DNA of 64,000 nt. Source: Toxotes chatareus. Lineage: Eukaryota; Chordata; Actinopteri; Toxotidae. Shown one piece after another: positions 33,001 through 45,865 of the stretch. Made by a program: the position numbers and the translations under genes. The notes below the pieces were generated by a model. The model was not told the DNA's origin. It did no database searches and saw nothing but the letters and a program-made list of their open reading frames with translations. Each line of letters starts with the position of its first letter. The stretch's first letter is position 1. The DNA is taken from NCBI GenBank assembly GCA_016801885.1, contig CM028891.1, positions 12,011,517 to 12,075,516 on the forward strand, read 5' to 3'.

Positions 33001-36000
33001 GAAAGACGAAGAATCCCTCAGTAGAGGCGTGTTTGTTTTTGAGCCATCCATGTGAACCTGTTGCCCTCTGAGGAGCCAGAAGCAATACAGCAGCAGACTG
33101 GCAATCTGGTGACCACAGCACCTCAAGACAAAACCAGTGGTGATCCACCCTAATCCTTCTAATTGGCTCTTTGGCTCCAACTTAAAAGACCAACCACAAG
33201 TGAGGGAGGTTTTTTTTCCCCCCCTGCAGATACCTCTGTTGCATGCACAAAGCGAATCCTCCACACTGGACGTTGTGGTCTGTAGCTGTGTTGTGGTACT
33301 CTGCCTCCATGTGGGCACAATGCCATAACTCTCTTTTTGTTTTGACTTTCACAAGTTTACATAGAGGGATAATTTATGATCTGGGTCAAGTGTAACTACC
33401 CATGCAATACTTTGATATTAGATTTCATGAGGGAGATTCGCCTAGAAACCGCACATCATGCATTCGAACACTGTACACGAGTGAAAGAGTTTACATAAGA
33501 CAATTTAATAAATACTTCTTCCTTTTTGACCAATGTCCTTCCAGAAGAAGACGCAGACAGATCCATGTTTTTTTTCCCCATAAGTGGAGAATGAGTCAGT
33601 TTAAATGGCTGATTCCTGTTGATTTTTCCATTTTACCAACTTTAGCCACGTCTCAACATCTCTCTAATTTTTCAGTGCAAATACATGTACATGTTATGAG
33701 GGAATCAAAAGCAAGAATCAAGTATCTCTGCACAGTTTGCAGGGAAAATATATTAAACTGTGCTACAAATAGAATTATGTGTTTGCCACATGAGGGGTTT
33801 CCATGGTCAAGTGCAGTACACTTGCAAGTGTGCCTGTCCTCAGCACTGGCTTACTCAGAAAGCAAAAGCTCTGTATTACAGTAAATAACCACATAGAAAA
33901 TTGTATAAAAATGTCTCCTCTGCCTATCAGAAAATGACTTCATAGTCTATGTTAGTTATTTCATATTGTTTGTGGCGGCAGGCAATAAACTGCTCTGCTT
34001 TCATATCTGTCAGGTGCTGCTCGGTGTAATATTAAGGTTGGTCTGATAAAATTACAGAGTAAAGCCGAACTTCGCAGAGGGTCCTCTCTGTGAGGTGGCA
34101 GCGTAAATTTAGTCCGTGAAGGTCGGGGTTTGGTAGGGAAGCAAGTGCAGAGCACAATGCCAAAGTCAAGTGGTGGTCATTATGGAGTGCACGTGGGAGC
34201 CCCACCTCCACCCTTACCCACACCCTCTCTCCTTCCCCCGACACACACAAACAAACACACAGAGGTTAGAAAACCAAGGGGAGTTGTGAAATCTAGAAAT
34301 CACACAGCTCTCTCGAGAAACACAACCTCTCAGGAATGCAAAGCCTGAGACTGCTTGGCAAAGGTCAAAAGTTCTCTCCCTCAGATCTCTCTCTGCATCT
34401 CACTCCTTCCCTCTCCTCCGCTTTCCTTCCTGAAACCGGTGCTGTAAAAGCATGTCCGACCACTGATTAAAAATGTCAAAAGCAGCATGATGTTTGATAT
34501 TTTTCGTTATGTGGCTTGGGGAGCAGCCTGTGAGCTAATTTATGTGGCAAAATTCCACAGTATCTATGATTTATGGCAGGAAACATGCATACTGCAGGCG
34601 TACATATGTTTCTACTTTTGTACATAGTACATCTCTTCTTGTGCAAAGCCGTACATGTAAGGCTCCTGAGCTCTGATCATCAGCTCTCAACAAGCTTTCC
34701 CTCTGTTACTGGGGATTGCAAACAATTGCCCAAATGTACCCTGGAACTTGGCAGCACTCGGCAACACCTCTTTGTTCTGAGCCTCTTACAGTCTGCAAAC
34801 AGGCGCAAGGTCTATGAAGCATAAAAAAAAAAAAAACTGAGCCTTTGCGCAGACTGCAGGTAAAAGAGTTTGCCCATTTAAGCTTTAAGAAAATGCGTCA
34901 TTGTGGTGAGGAAACGTTAATGACAGTGATGCGGCAAAAAGTGAAGTCCCGTCTTAGCTTTTCAAACCAGATGACATTTTTTTTTAAAAGCCTAACTTTT
35001 CATACATTTATGTCTCCACCTGTCACGGCCGTAGGCAGATCTAGACCTGTCATGTATCATGTACACCATCAAACACTCATGGAGTCCTTTGAGACAGCCT
35101 CATAATTCACTGCTTGTCTTTATGCTGGCACGCTTGCGAACAGTCATAAAACAGCTGGAACAGTGCGTGTTGTAAATGGAGAACTCAGCTCTTCTGGTTA
35201 GGCCCCTTTTTTTTTTTTTTGTCCGTCAGAGCTGCAGACTTCGACCGAAAGGTGATTTGGGACATCCGCCATCTAAAAACTAAGCTCTAACTCCCCTATC
35301 ATAAATTTATTCGCAGGCTACCTTGACCTCATTCATATGCCTTGAAGACACATACCATTAGAGGGGTTTCCCATGAGCGCTTCAGCTCATTTGGATATGT
35401 GCGCTGTTCTGTGATTTTGTTGCGAGCTTTGTCATTTTTCCAACTGGATTGTAGCTGTCATTATCAAATATCAATTTATGTGTATAAATAAGCAAGAAAT
35501 CTGGACTTTTTTTTTCTCGAGTAAGGATGCAATTTATATGTCTCCTGGGTAAAATACTTCCTGAACATTTCAACCACAAAGCTGCAAAAACAACTCATGA
35601 ATACGAATCCAGTGAAGGAGTTACGCTTTCACATCTCCACCTCAAATGGCATGATTTTTCTCTGGCCAAAACAAAACAAAAAAAAAAAAAATCACATGTA
35701 CATGTAGTAAATCATTAGATCACACATACATGTGGCCGCATACAAGCATGATTATCTGCAATAATACGCTGCGGACAGACAACACTATACTACACCCACT
35801 CACAGACTCACACACACAGACTCTTTCAAGGCACTCATTTGATTTAGTCAGTAGGCTGAAATAACTGGGGTCAATCGGTGGTTGGCGTATGTTTGCCTAC
35901 GTGCACATTCACACACAATTTCATCTAATTTTCACTTGCACAGGAAGTTGGTGAAATGTACACATATGGCCACCCAACTACGTATACTTATGTACTCAGC

Positions 36001-39000
36001 AGTGGGTGTGTTGATTGCCTTCTCTCCCACCCACAATGTGCTGATTCTGCCACTGGAATCTCACATTCTTGCTCTGCACTTCAAGCACTTCACTTTAGCG
36101 GTTTGCTGCTTCATCCGATCTCATCCATTGTGCGGAATAATAAAGTCAATTACTTTTAATGAACTCGTAATTTTTATATTCCTGGCCATTTATTTATTAG
36201 TATGTTTTGGTGTGCATATTACTCAAGCTTAGAAGTGGAAAAAAAAAAAAAAAAAACGTTCCATAGCACATATCCAGAGATTTTGCCAGGAAATTAGATG
36301 TATCTCAGCAATAATGATCCGAAATGACTCTCAAGTGAGCCATGATGGAATGAAAATAAAACATTTAGCTCGCAGGACTGCCTCTTGTGCCAAAACCAAA
36401 ATCATCAATCCTGTATATTGCTCTAAATTTGTGCTGCACTCCACTGCAGCACGATACTGGAAGGTATCGCAAGAAGTAAAAACTTACAGCTTGCTAACAA
36501 GGCACTAAAACGCGCTTCATAAGAGAGCTGAGGAAAAGAATGGAGTTTGTATTCTGCACCGTAGACAGGAATGATCAAAAGCTTGGCTTGTTTTTCATCT
36601 ACAAAAAAAAAAAAAACATGGAAATGGGTGTTTCAAGAAAAATGTAACGGCCCAGGTGTTTTTCCTCACATAGTTCGGCTGGCACTGCCAAGACAGTTGA
36701 AACTGCCAGGGTTCCAAATGTAGGGCAACATTAAAGCGCAGCCTGAAACTAATGAGTCATGGTAGTCTGGGCAAGGGTGACATCATTTCCTTTTCGCCTC
36801 AGTGGGTCTGGAATGTGACCCCTCTGCTTACCCACCCTCAAGCTCTGACTGCAGCTATGTCTGGACGGGACAAAGCTGAGAAATTCATCTACAGTGGAGA
36901 CAGTCAGGGGCCACCGAGCAAAACCTCTGAGCCAAAGTCAAATTGGACACGAGCAGCAAACCTGCAGCTCATGAGGGCCCACAGATAATGAGGCACTATG
37001 ATAGTACAATTTAACTTTGAGCAGCATAAAGGAAATAATAAGAGCCCTAAAATGACAGCATGATTTTGGTATTTTCCCGAGTGCTATTTACAGAGATGTG
37101 CTGTAATCCAGCCTCGTCAAATTGCAGGGTTGTGCCACAAAAAATAGGCATTAAATGAGTTTTTCTTCCATTATGTCTTGGGCATGGATGGAACATAAAG
37201 CTAAATACCAAACTGAATGGTGTTATTACTACGATCTGATGAAATACTGACGAATTTAAATGGAAGTGGTGTCGCGAATGCAGAACTGAATATGATTATC
37301 AACAGTAAAACATGTTGAGAGGACTGGGGAGGGAGGTCAGAGGGATTCCTGAAAATGACGACTTTTCCTAAGAATTACTTCCTCTGAACTGATACTGTGG
37401 CTCAGTACTGATAAAGACGGATAAATTCTCTGGTGGTTTGAAATGATATGTAAGGGAGAGCTCTGTGAACAGTCATACATTATAGCTGGAGACACTCTAT
37501 AGCCTGCGTGGGACAGACATCTGGACAGATGAAGTATGGGAGTGGAATGCAACCAATCATGCAATACTGTAAGACTAAACCTACTTTCCCAGGAGGTTTG
37601 GTGTTCCTGTTTCATACGGTAATTAAAGTGTTATTCAAGTTCATGTAACAAATAGGTTTTTCTAGTTACACTGAAAAAAGTGACACTGCTTGGAGGAAGA
37701 GCACCGGCCTCTTCTTCTGTTCTGTTAATGATTTATAAAATAATTTAATGGAGCTGATGTTGTTTTGTTTTTGTTTTTTTTTACATATAGGAGACTCACA
37801 CATACAAGTCCCAGATGCAACCACAGTGCAGAAACGGAGGATGCTGAGTGTCTTTACATTTTACAGATGCACTTTGTGTCCACATCGATCGAGATTGTGT
37901 CTTCTTCCATTTGAGACGGACTGTGGTTTCTACTTTATTTATTTAACGTATTTCAAAAGCATCTAAAGTGTCCATTAATTTGATTTAATATCTGTGCAAA
38001 CTGAAATCACTGTTAGGCATTTGTGCTTGTTCACACAGATAAAGACACTGACTGCTGTAGGTTTTTTCTGTATACCTCCATAGGCCGAGGGATTCTCATG
38101 CATCTTTGACTACCTCTGAATGAACAGCAAGATCCTTCGTTTAGTGTAGGTCCCTTCGCATCAGGTCGACTTCTGTCTCATTCTAAAGCAGAATGTCAAC
38201 ACAGCTGTCCAAGCTAATGGAGGGAAAGTGGCAATAGAACTGTAGTGGCATGTGCACTTTAAAGACCATAAAATCAGACACCTGGAACTGCTATTGTATG
38301 TGTGTGTGCCTGTGTGTGTGAGCTGTTCGAGGTCAATTTGAGTCCGACATGGAGTCAAATTACACACTAAAAAAAACACCGTAAACCATCATTAAAATGT
38401 TAATATCAATCTGTGAACGGACAATAAACCAGAAATTATACTGTGTGAAGTTTAAAAGATACTGAAACCGCATAAACTTTATTTTCATGTTAACATCTTT
38501 GGTGAAATGTCTGACTGAAGACTGGCAGGTAATAATACACTTTAGTTTAGTTGAACGTAACTATGTTGCATGTGTCAACCAGCTGCCACAAGGTGTCACT
38601 GTGAGGATGACCCTGTTGCATTCTTATCCGGAATTATAATCAACACATTACAGGGAGAGATTTAAAAAAAAATATATATATATGCTTCTGAAAACCACTT
38701 TGGATCAAAAAAAAAGGAATTAACATTTGCTCATTTGCATTTGTCAAATGCTCCGCCATCAGAGTTATCAAACGCTGACTGAAGTTGTTGTCAACATCAT
38801 TAACAGCAAAGCAGAATTTCAAATGAAAAAGAAATATTTGATCACTGAGATGAGAAGCTCTGCGTCTGCATCTGTTCCACTCTTCTTCCCCCTTGTGGCT
38901 GAGTGCAGGACACAAAATCAGTCCTAATGAAGGAGTCACTATCAGACATGCAAGCCCGTATCTTAAATATGTTCATCCTTGCCTTTAGATACTTTGGCCA

Positions 39001-39470
39001 ACAAAATATTCTCAAGAAATATCTTAATTCTGTAAAAATATAATGAACATCTTTTATTTTTCACATAAAACCTGCTGTTTTAAAGATTATTTAACTCTGA
39101 ACAGATATTTCTAATATTGAGAAATTAATAATAACAGTATTTCATATTTTTATTGTATTGCTACTAAGAGAATTTATTTCAGGAGGGGGGAAATGAGGTC
39201 TTGTCTTAACACCACAAGGCAGCGCCGGTGAGCTGCAAATGGAATTTCCAAACTCCATCTGAAAACCAGTTTAACTCCACAGCTAACTGCTTGCAGTGGC
39301 TGCGAGCTCCTAATTGATGATGTGGGTTTAGAGTTTCTGCACCATTCATTGGGAGCAAACTGGGTCATAATTTACAAACATCATTTAATAATAATGCCAA
39401 TTCATTAGTGCAAGGCCCAAGCAATCTCTTTCATCAGCTGAATAGAAGAATGCCATTGGGGCTTGAAACC

Positions 39471-39533
39471 GGGTCGGGGTGGTGGCGGTGGTGGTGGTGG
39501 GGAGGCAGGGAGTGGGGGGTGGGGGTGGGAGGG
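39471..39533 (+). repeat. G-rich GGT/GGGG tract, quadruplex-prone
   Basis: About 60 bases made of GGT, GGC, GGGG and GGGGGG runs, with more than four G-runs of three or more on the + strand and short loops. This meets the usual sequence rule for a G-quadruplex. Confidence 0.75.
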
Positions 39534-40527
39534 TAAACAGTGGTGCACACTCGCTGGCTTAATGTGGCTGCCTGGAGGATTTCTGTGTCGCCAGTGAATC
39601 TGTGATCAGAAATAAGCTTCATCTGCAAAGTATAAGTAAATGTTTTTATGAGGCACGGCGACAATTTGGAAATCACTGATGTCTTTGACAAAAGCATAAA
39701 AAAATAACGTGCTTTTACTCTCCGCTCCCTTTCCGTAAACAAATTGAACGGCCCATATCTTTTGTAATAAACTTAAATGTGAAACATATTTCCCCCTTGA
39801 AGATTCAAACACAACGGTGTCGGTAATTCAGAAGCAGAGACGGGGAGTAAGTTGGAAAGTGTTGTCAAAGATAATTGTTATTCTGTCCGTCCTGCTTCAC
39901 AGAAGATCAGAGGAGACTGCACAAGCAGAAGAAGAGATGAATGGTCATGGAGGAGGCTTGGTTTTATCTTCTCTGTGTTTGCGTCCAGGGAGATATGATG
40001 GATGTCTGTAGTAACCGTGAGTCTAGGAGTTGTCCGGATGGCAGAGGCATAATAGAATGTGAGGGATTTTTCTCAAGGTGGGTCCCGTATCACCCGAGGA
40101 TAAGGACACTTATCTACCAAAATTGCGGTCCTGAGAGACAACGTCAGGTGGCAAAGGAACCGAATTGGCTCTCATCCCGCTCTTTGTGTCTGATAAACGA
40201 CGGCACCACGAGCACTTTGCTCTCGCATTATTGACCCAGCTCACAAAGGACTGACTCACATCATAAGCACTGTAATTGATAAAGGCAAACATGAGCCACA
40301 GGCATGAGTTTAGCAAGAAACAATAATTGAATTCTTATTCGGGCTAAAATGATAAGTCTATTATATAACTGTAAAATGTACTCACAGTTTTGATAATAAA
40401 TTAATTAGGCCAAAATGACAAACGTGTCTTTCAAATGTGATTATTATCTGCTTTTCTATGCTTAACAACATTCTGAATTGAATATCTTTGGCTGGACAAA
40501 AAACAAGCAATTTTATTTAGTATGTCT

Positions 40528-40822
40528 AGGTCTGCAAGTAGTAATTGTTTTCATCATCGATTAGCCTGCTGAAGAGTTTCTTCATCGATCGATTAATTGT
40601 TTTGTCTATAAAAATGTCATTAAATAGTTTAAAGATGCCCAACAAAAGTTTCCAGAGCCAAAGATGACTTCTTTAACATGCCTGCGATGTCTGGAACAAT
40701 AATTCAAATTTTTCAGAGCCTTTTCCCCATGAACATTTTTTAAGACTAAATGATCAACAGATTTATAGAAATGTAAATCACAGATGAAGTGCTAATGAAA
40801 ACAACTGTTAGTTCCAACCCTT
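40528..40822. mobile_element. Decayed hAT-like MITE
   Basis: The ends form an imperfect terminal inverted repeat: AGGTCTGCAAGTAGTAATTG at the left, and read on the minus strand AGGGTTGGAACTAACAGTTG at the right, both followed by TTTTCAT (about 20 of 28 positions match). Inside are CATCGATCGATTAATTGTTT, AAATGTCATTAAATAG and TTTCCAGAGCCAAAGATGAC. These resemble a very common percomorph fish non-autonomous element whose consensus I know as a CTGCAACTAACGATTATTTTC-ended, CGATTAATCG-rich repeat. No 8-bp target duplication remains and no transposase is encoded. Family assignment to hAT is from memory of the repeat type. Confidence 0.75.
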
Positions 40823-41764
40823 ATAGTTGGAGTTATTATTATAATTGTATAGCATTATTATCACTTTCTAACCATATGAGTTCTATAGAAAGGGTTAGAA
40901 ACTGCTCGACTACATTGGAAAGTTTGTCAATGGTTGCCTAGCTGACAGTCAGAGGGGGTCAATTGAGTTAAGGCCTTGTCTATTAAGTCATCTATAACAC
41001 GTCGTTCAATAACATCTGAAGACATTATGCCAGTACCTCAATGCTGAAGCACATTGAATTCTTAAAGCATTTTAGAGTGCTCATCCCTGAGCCCCTCTCA
41101 AGAGCCTTACAACAGGACAATGTGCAAGGAGAATTAATTCACCTGAGAATAAAACCCATTCAGGGCCAAAGACACCTTTCATTGTCTCGGGTGAAGTCCC
41201 ACATATGGGAAAGAGAGATGAATTATTAACAGTTGGTCCTACGCTCAGTCTGTTGCGTCCATACAGTGCCAATTTGAATTCCCACTATCATGTCAGGAGG
41301 ATGAGGTCAATGTCACAGACATGAGAATCCTGAATGTTTTTATAACCTTACTTGAATTTTTGTACCTTGTGCACTTACTGTACTGCAACATGTATTCTCT
41401 ATACTTGGTACATCCAGCCACTGCTTGTACAGTACAGTATTTGCTGACAGAGTGGCTGACAGAGACATCAGTAGTGAGTGAAGGGCAGCAAGTGGTAGTG
41501 GGATGATGAATTTAAGAAAAATGTGGGAGGTGGATCATAAATCGAGACATCAACACCCTTCTCCACCCCTGCAGGCAGTAGCCCGTAGTGCCATATCTCC
41601 CATATTCCCATTACATGCTCCCTCTGCGCTTTTCCCCTAGTGAATCACAGCAAAGTGGTAAATAAGCAGGACAGAGGGAGAACAAAAAAAAAAAAAAAGA
41701 AAAGAAAGGGAGGTAGAGGACCTGAAATACAGGAATCCCATATCCGTAGCCCTCCCTCCATAAA

Positions 41765-42076
41765 CGCTGTTGTCAGTGTTGGGTGCAGCAGCAATTAATC
41801 TCAGCCAGAGGAGGCAAAAAAGAAAGATGCACAAGTACAAAAGCTATCAAGATGACAAGACTCCGCAGTGCAATTTACTAGGTTTCTATTGCTGTCAAGG
41901 ATATAAATGCCATGATAAACTTGTTATTGTGTGTTGGGAAGCGTATTGCCGATGTGAGACCTCTACTGATATTGTTGTAATTGAAATTTTCAATTACATC
42001 CGTTTTGCAGCTAATGAACAGAATATAGTGCACACAGACATAATGGGACGCATTTGTAAGATTAGTGTGTGTTATT
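41765..42076. promoter_or_regulatory. Candidate conserved non-coding element
   Basis: The block is unique, free of simple repeats, and open by chance in frames on both strands. It contains GCAGCAATTAATCTCAGCC and the palindrome GTAATTGAAA-T-TTTCAATTAC (41,977-41,997), i.e. two inverted TAATTG homeodomain cores. The texture resembles developmental enhancers, but conservation is not known. Confidence 0.3.
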
Positions 42077-42171
42077 AAAAAAAAAAACGGGAAAAAAAAT
42101 GAGGAGCACATAAGCATGGCTGTCTAAAGAGAATCTTAAACATGAAAATGAGTGTCCATCGGTGAGTCATC

Positions 42172-42176
<5 letters not shown>

Positions 42177-42202
<26 letters not shown>
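42177..42202. repeat. Poly-A tract (26 bases)
   Basis: An uninterrupted run of 26 A on the + strand, the longest homopolymer I counted in the window. It is not attached to a recognisable retrotransposed copy. Confidence 0.9.
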
Positions 42203-42204
<2 letters not shown>

Positions 42205-42579
42205 AACGGACATTAAAATCCTGTGAGTAGTCTTTTCAGCAATAATGAATTACTGAGACATCAATTCTGCAAGGCCAACTGAAGTGACACCACAAAGGTA
42301 AGTGAGATGAGTCCTCAAGTGGCTGGCCTTCACAGGAAACATACCATCATTAATGACCAGAGGAGAAAGGGCTTTGATGTAGACTAGAATCCTCATTTTA
42401 CAATCACACCGCTGAATACAATGACCTTAATTAGACGGGCACTAATTGTGGACTATGAATGCATCTAGAAGTAAATAATTTCATGTGGATAAGTACTAAC
42501 CGTCGCTTTAATGATGAATGTCTAACACAGGACTAAACTGCCACACTAGAGTAATAATGCTACATATCTACCAATAACT

Positions 42580-44930
42580 CCTGCAAACAAATGCATAATG
42601 AAGAGAGCCAACTTAAATTTTAGTTTTCAATACAGTAACAAAGCAAGTAAACATCCAGTGAATCTGCTTCAGCGGCACAAAAGAGAAAGCAATTATCCTG
42701 TCCATGCTTAATGCTACAGGTGCTATTACCCAGAATCAGGATATAAACAATGTCTTTCAACCTATACTCCGCCGATCACAAACCCAACCAATCAAAAACA
42801 GCTGTGCTTCTAACCAGCCTGGACTTACCAACACTACCTAGAGAACAAGCGAACATTTTAGATGCATCTCTTACCTCTCAGGAACTCAATAAAGCCCTGA
42901 GTAAAATGCCAAATAATAAATCACCTGGACCAGATGGACTTCTGGATGAATTCTACGGACACTTCCGGGATATTTTCTCACCACTGCGTTAGAGAGTAAC
43001 GGCAGAAATTAAAGCTACCTTCACCATACCCATGCACATGAACGTCCGCTGTTATGACACTTCTATTAAAACCCAATCAGTACCCAATCCACCCTTCCAG
43101 CCACCGTCCTCTCTCACTAATCAACACTGACTTATTATTATTATTACCAAAGCCCTTGCGACGAGAGCCGAGACAGTCACCCCTTATGCTAATCCACCTT
43201 GATCAGACAGGCTTCATCAAAAAATCACATGATTCAGATAACATATAATCCATAGGATTATTAATATAGTATACTTCAGCTAGAGCCACAATAATCACAA
43301 ACATGACCTCACCGAGTTTCATGTTTCATCAGGAAACCGGACAAGGAGGACCACTCTCACCATCAAGGAATTCAGGATACCAGTTCACAGCATAAAATGT
43401 GTCTTTAGGCAGATGATTTATTACCATGCTTACAGAACCTTTAGGTTCATACGTACTACAGGAAAGGTTCAAAATCACTAATGACTTCTCTACAGTCTCA
43501 CACTACACAATAAACTGGTATAAATCAACTATACTACCACTGTCTGAAGATGCTTGGGATTCTGCCGCCTGAGATTCCCCCCCCATCCCGCTTCACACTG
43601 CTGATATAAAATATTTAGGCATTAATATTTCTCCTAGGCTGTCAGAGCTCTTCAACCTCAATTACACCCCTTTGGTAAAAAAAAAAAAAAAGTTAAAATG
43701 AAAAGCTTACCTCGGATTAATTATTTGTTTTCAATGCTTCCCACCACCCCCACGGACAAATGGTTCAAAGCACTCGACTCATTAACAACTCAATTTTACA
43801 GGAAAAATAAATCAAAATAAATAAATAAAGAGAATCCCACTTTCAATATTGCAAAAAGAAAAAATCCCAAGGTGACCTAGGAGCACCACATTTTCTCCAC
43901 TACAAATCAACTACAATCTTCATTCAAATGGACCCAGAAGCAAAACTACAATAACCCAGACCATCCGTTCTTCCAACTCCACAACACCCCCTGGCAGCAA
44001 AAGGGAAACGCTCATCTCCATCAGCAGTTCCAAAACGACCAATTCATATCATTCAATACACTGGATCCGGAAGCACAGGGCTGGGAGAGACCTGTTCCTC
44101 CACTACCAACAATTTAAAAGCTATAATTAAATCCTAAATGAACACAACCAACGACACTGCAGCTTTCAAAGTTAAGTGAAAAGATCATGAAAATCACAAA
44201 CTCAAGAAAAAGCTGTACCAAAACCTTATAAACTTATATCCATCTCCATAAAAATCCCAACTACAAAACAGAAACTTGACCTGTCTCTCTCTCCCAACCC
44301 TGAGTTCTGGATACAAATCTGTAAAAACATCTTCTCTATGACCACTAACACAAATTTGCAACTTACACAATATAGAACTATCCACATAACCCACATCACC
44401 CAAGGTAAAACGCTTAAAATGGGATCGGCTGACACAGAAACCTGTTCACAAGGCACTCTGGGTAGCACAGACGATTATTTTCATGCCACTTGGGCCCGCC
44501 GACCAGTTCACTCCCTTTGGACTGCACTGAGAAACTCTCCGCTATCTGGAGCTGCAGAATCCAATTGTACCTTCGTTCTGCCTGCTGGGAGATATTACAC
44601 GAGCTGGTCCTCCTGACCAAGTACAGAAACCCATTACTCATTTCTCTGACTACAGCTAAGAAAATAACCTTTCAAAACTGGAAATCTAGAAAATCTTGTC
44701 GTATCACTCGATGGATTAACCTACTAACATGACACATTTCAATAGAGAGAACGGCAGCTTACAGAAAGAACAATATATCAGCCTTTAATGAAACCTGGAA
44801 TACAATCTTAACTCTTCTAAACTCAAAACAGGACTCACCCACTGTCATATCATGTCTATCTGTGTTAAATCACTAGTTATGTGTTTGCCTTGCTTCATCT
44901 CTTCTTTTTTTTTTTTTTTTTATAAAGGAA
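42580..44930 (+). mobile_element. L1-clade LINE, 5'-truncated and inactive (reverse transcriptase to C-terminal end)
   Basis: In order along the + strand, in shifting frames: NKASKHPVNLLQRHKRE (near 42,640); ALSKMPNNKSPGPDG, the RT fingers motif (near 42,890); RPLSLINTD and LIHLDQTGFIK (43,110-43,220); TGQGGPLSP (43,336-43,362); the YADD catalytic box with Tyr replaced by a stop (43,406-43,417); YTINWYKSTILPLSED; KYLGINISPRLSELFNLNYT; LPRINYLFSMLP; and the tail ITFQNWKSRKS with WINLL (near 44,670-44,730). These are order and motifs of ORF2 of fish L1-type LINEs. The endonuclease and ORF1 are missing (5' truncation). At least four frameshifts and several stops make it long dead. A T-rich tract at about 44,907 marks the approximate 3' end; both boundaries are approximate. 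Confidence 0.9.
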
Positions 44931-45230
44931 TGATGTTACATTAACCCAGCACCATTCCAAAATATACTGTGATTTTCAAGGTAGTGTCTGTCTTGCTAGG
45001 AAAAACCAAGATGGTGTCTGTCATACATCTAACAGGACTTGCTGGGATTTTAGGATCTACAGAGGAATCCATCAAAAAACTCAGGCACAGTATTAGATAT
45101 ATAAGGTAGTTCTGTAACAGATGGCATGAGTCCTGTCACTGGCATTTCAAAGAAAAAACTAATCATGGAGTGAAAATCCTCAGTGCAACGTCACTTCTCA
45201 TATTGCTGTGACAGCTGGGTACGTTTTCTT

Positions 45231-45865
45231 AAAAAAAAAAAAAAAAAAAAAACACCTGAAGAAGCCGTTGATGATTTTGACATTGACTGATGAATTTCAC
45301 ACGACATCAAATACTGTACGTCTCAGGGTTTGTTAAGTGCAAGCACTAAACACAGACTCGAGAGCAAGTAAAATGTGAGTTTAGGTGCAGCACACAGGTA
45401 GACAGACTGGAGCCATACTGACAAAATAATCTACAAATAAAAACTGAAATTTATAAAAATGACTTCTGTTCTGCAGATACGCCGTAATGCAAAATGTGAA
45501 TGGTTAAGATTTTATGGCCTTATAAACAGTTAATGTTACCAAGAGGCATAAAAAGTGTAATGATTTTACAGAGAATTGTAAATGAACTTAGTGTTTTGAA
45601 AGAAATCCTTGGGTTTAAGCGAAAGATAGTCACCACATTCAGCCAGTTAAATCACTGTACTAACAATCATTGGCTTTTCTATGGATTTGTCGATAGTAGC
45701 ACAAAGTAATCACTAACATTTATGAACTATCTGAACAGCAGTCTGTAGCTCCCGTCCCTTTCAATGTGAAAAATGAGTCGGATATTTCAGTATTCATCTC
45801 ACCACTGTAGCATACGCTCACTTTTTCCACATATAGCAATCATTAAAAAAAAAAAAAAAAAAAAA
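45231..45865. repeat. Two long poly-A tracts
   Basis: Runs of 22 A (45,231-45,252) and 21 A (45,845-45,865) with unique sequence between them. They may be tails of unrecognised old retrocopies or slippage products. Confidence 0.8.

Larger units (their letters stand above)
28260..40527. other. Intergenic, gene-poor; simple repeats and unique sequence
   Basis: No open frame here shows recognisable protein content or a credible exon structure. It contains poly-T/poly-A runs (28,330s; 30,894-30,916; 36,239-36,257), TG repeats near 29,900 and 30,050, G-runs at 29,070-29,084, a pyrimidine-rich stretch near 34,373-34,432 and a G-rich tract at 39,471-39,533. The rest is unique AT-rich sequence. A short open exon-like stretch at 28,372 is treated separately as a low-confidence finding. 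Confidence 0.7.
40823..42580. other. Intergenic; unique AT-rich sequence, candidate regulatory block at its end
   Basis: No gene. It includes a poly-A run at 41,684-41,698 with adjacent GA-rich bases, a unique block at 41,765-42,076 that contains a perfect homeodomain-type palindrome (listed separately), and a 26-base poly-A at 42,177-42,202. Confidence 0.6.

Noticed and set aside
32738..33318. Overlapping minus-strand frames of 136 and 108 codons
   Set aside because: No family recognised, low-complexity Ser/Thr/Trp-rich content, two frames overlap; no splice signals found. A translated search would settle it.
33402..33884. 160-codon + strand frame
   Set aside because: Longest + strand frame in the desert, but composition is that of random AT-rich DNA and nothing is recognisable.
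41770..42117. Frames of 102 (+) and 79 (-) codons
   Set aside because: Open on both strands at once, no domain seen; better explained as a non-coding block.
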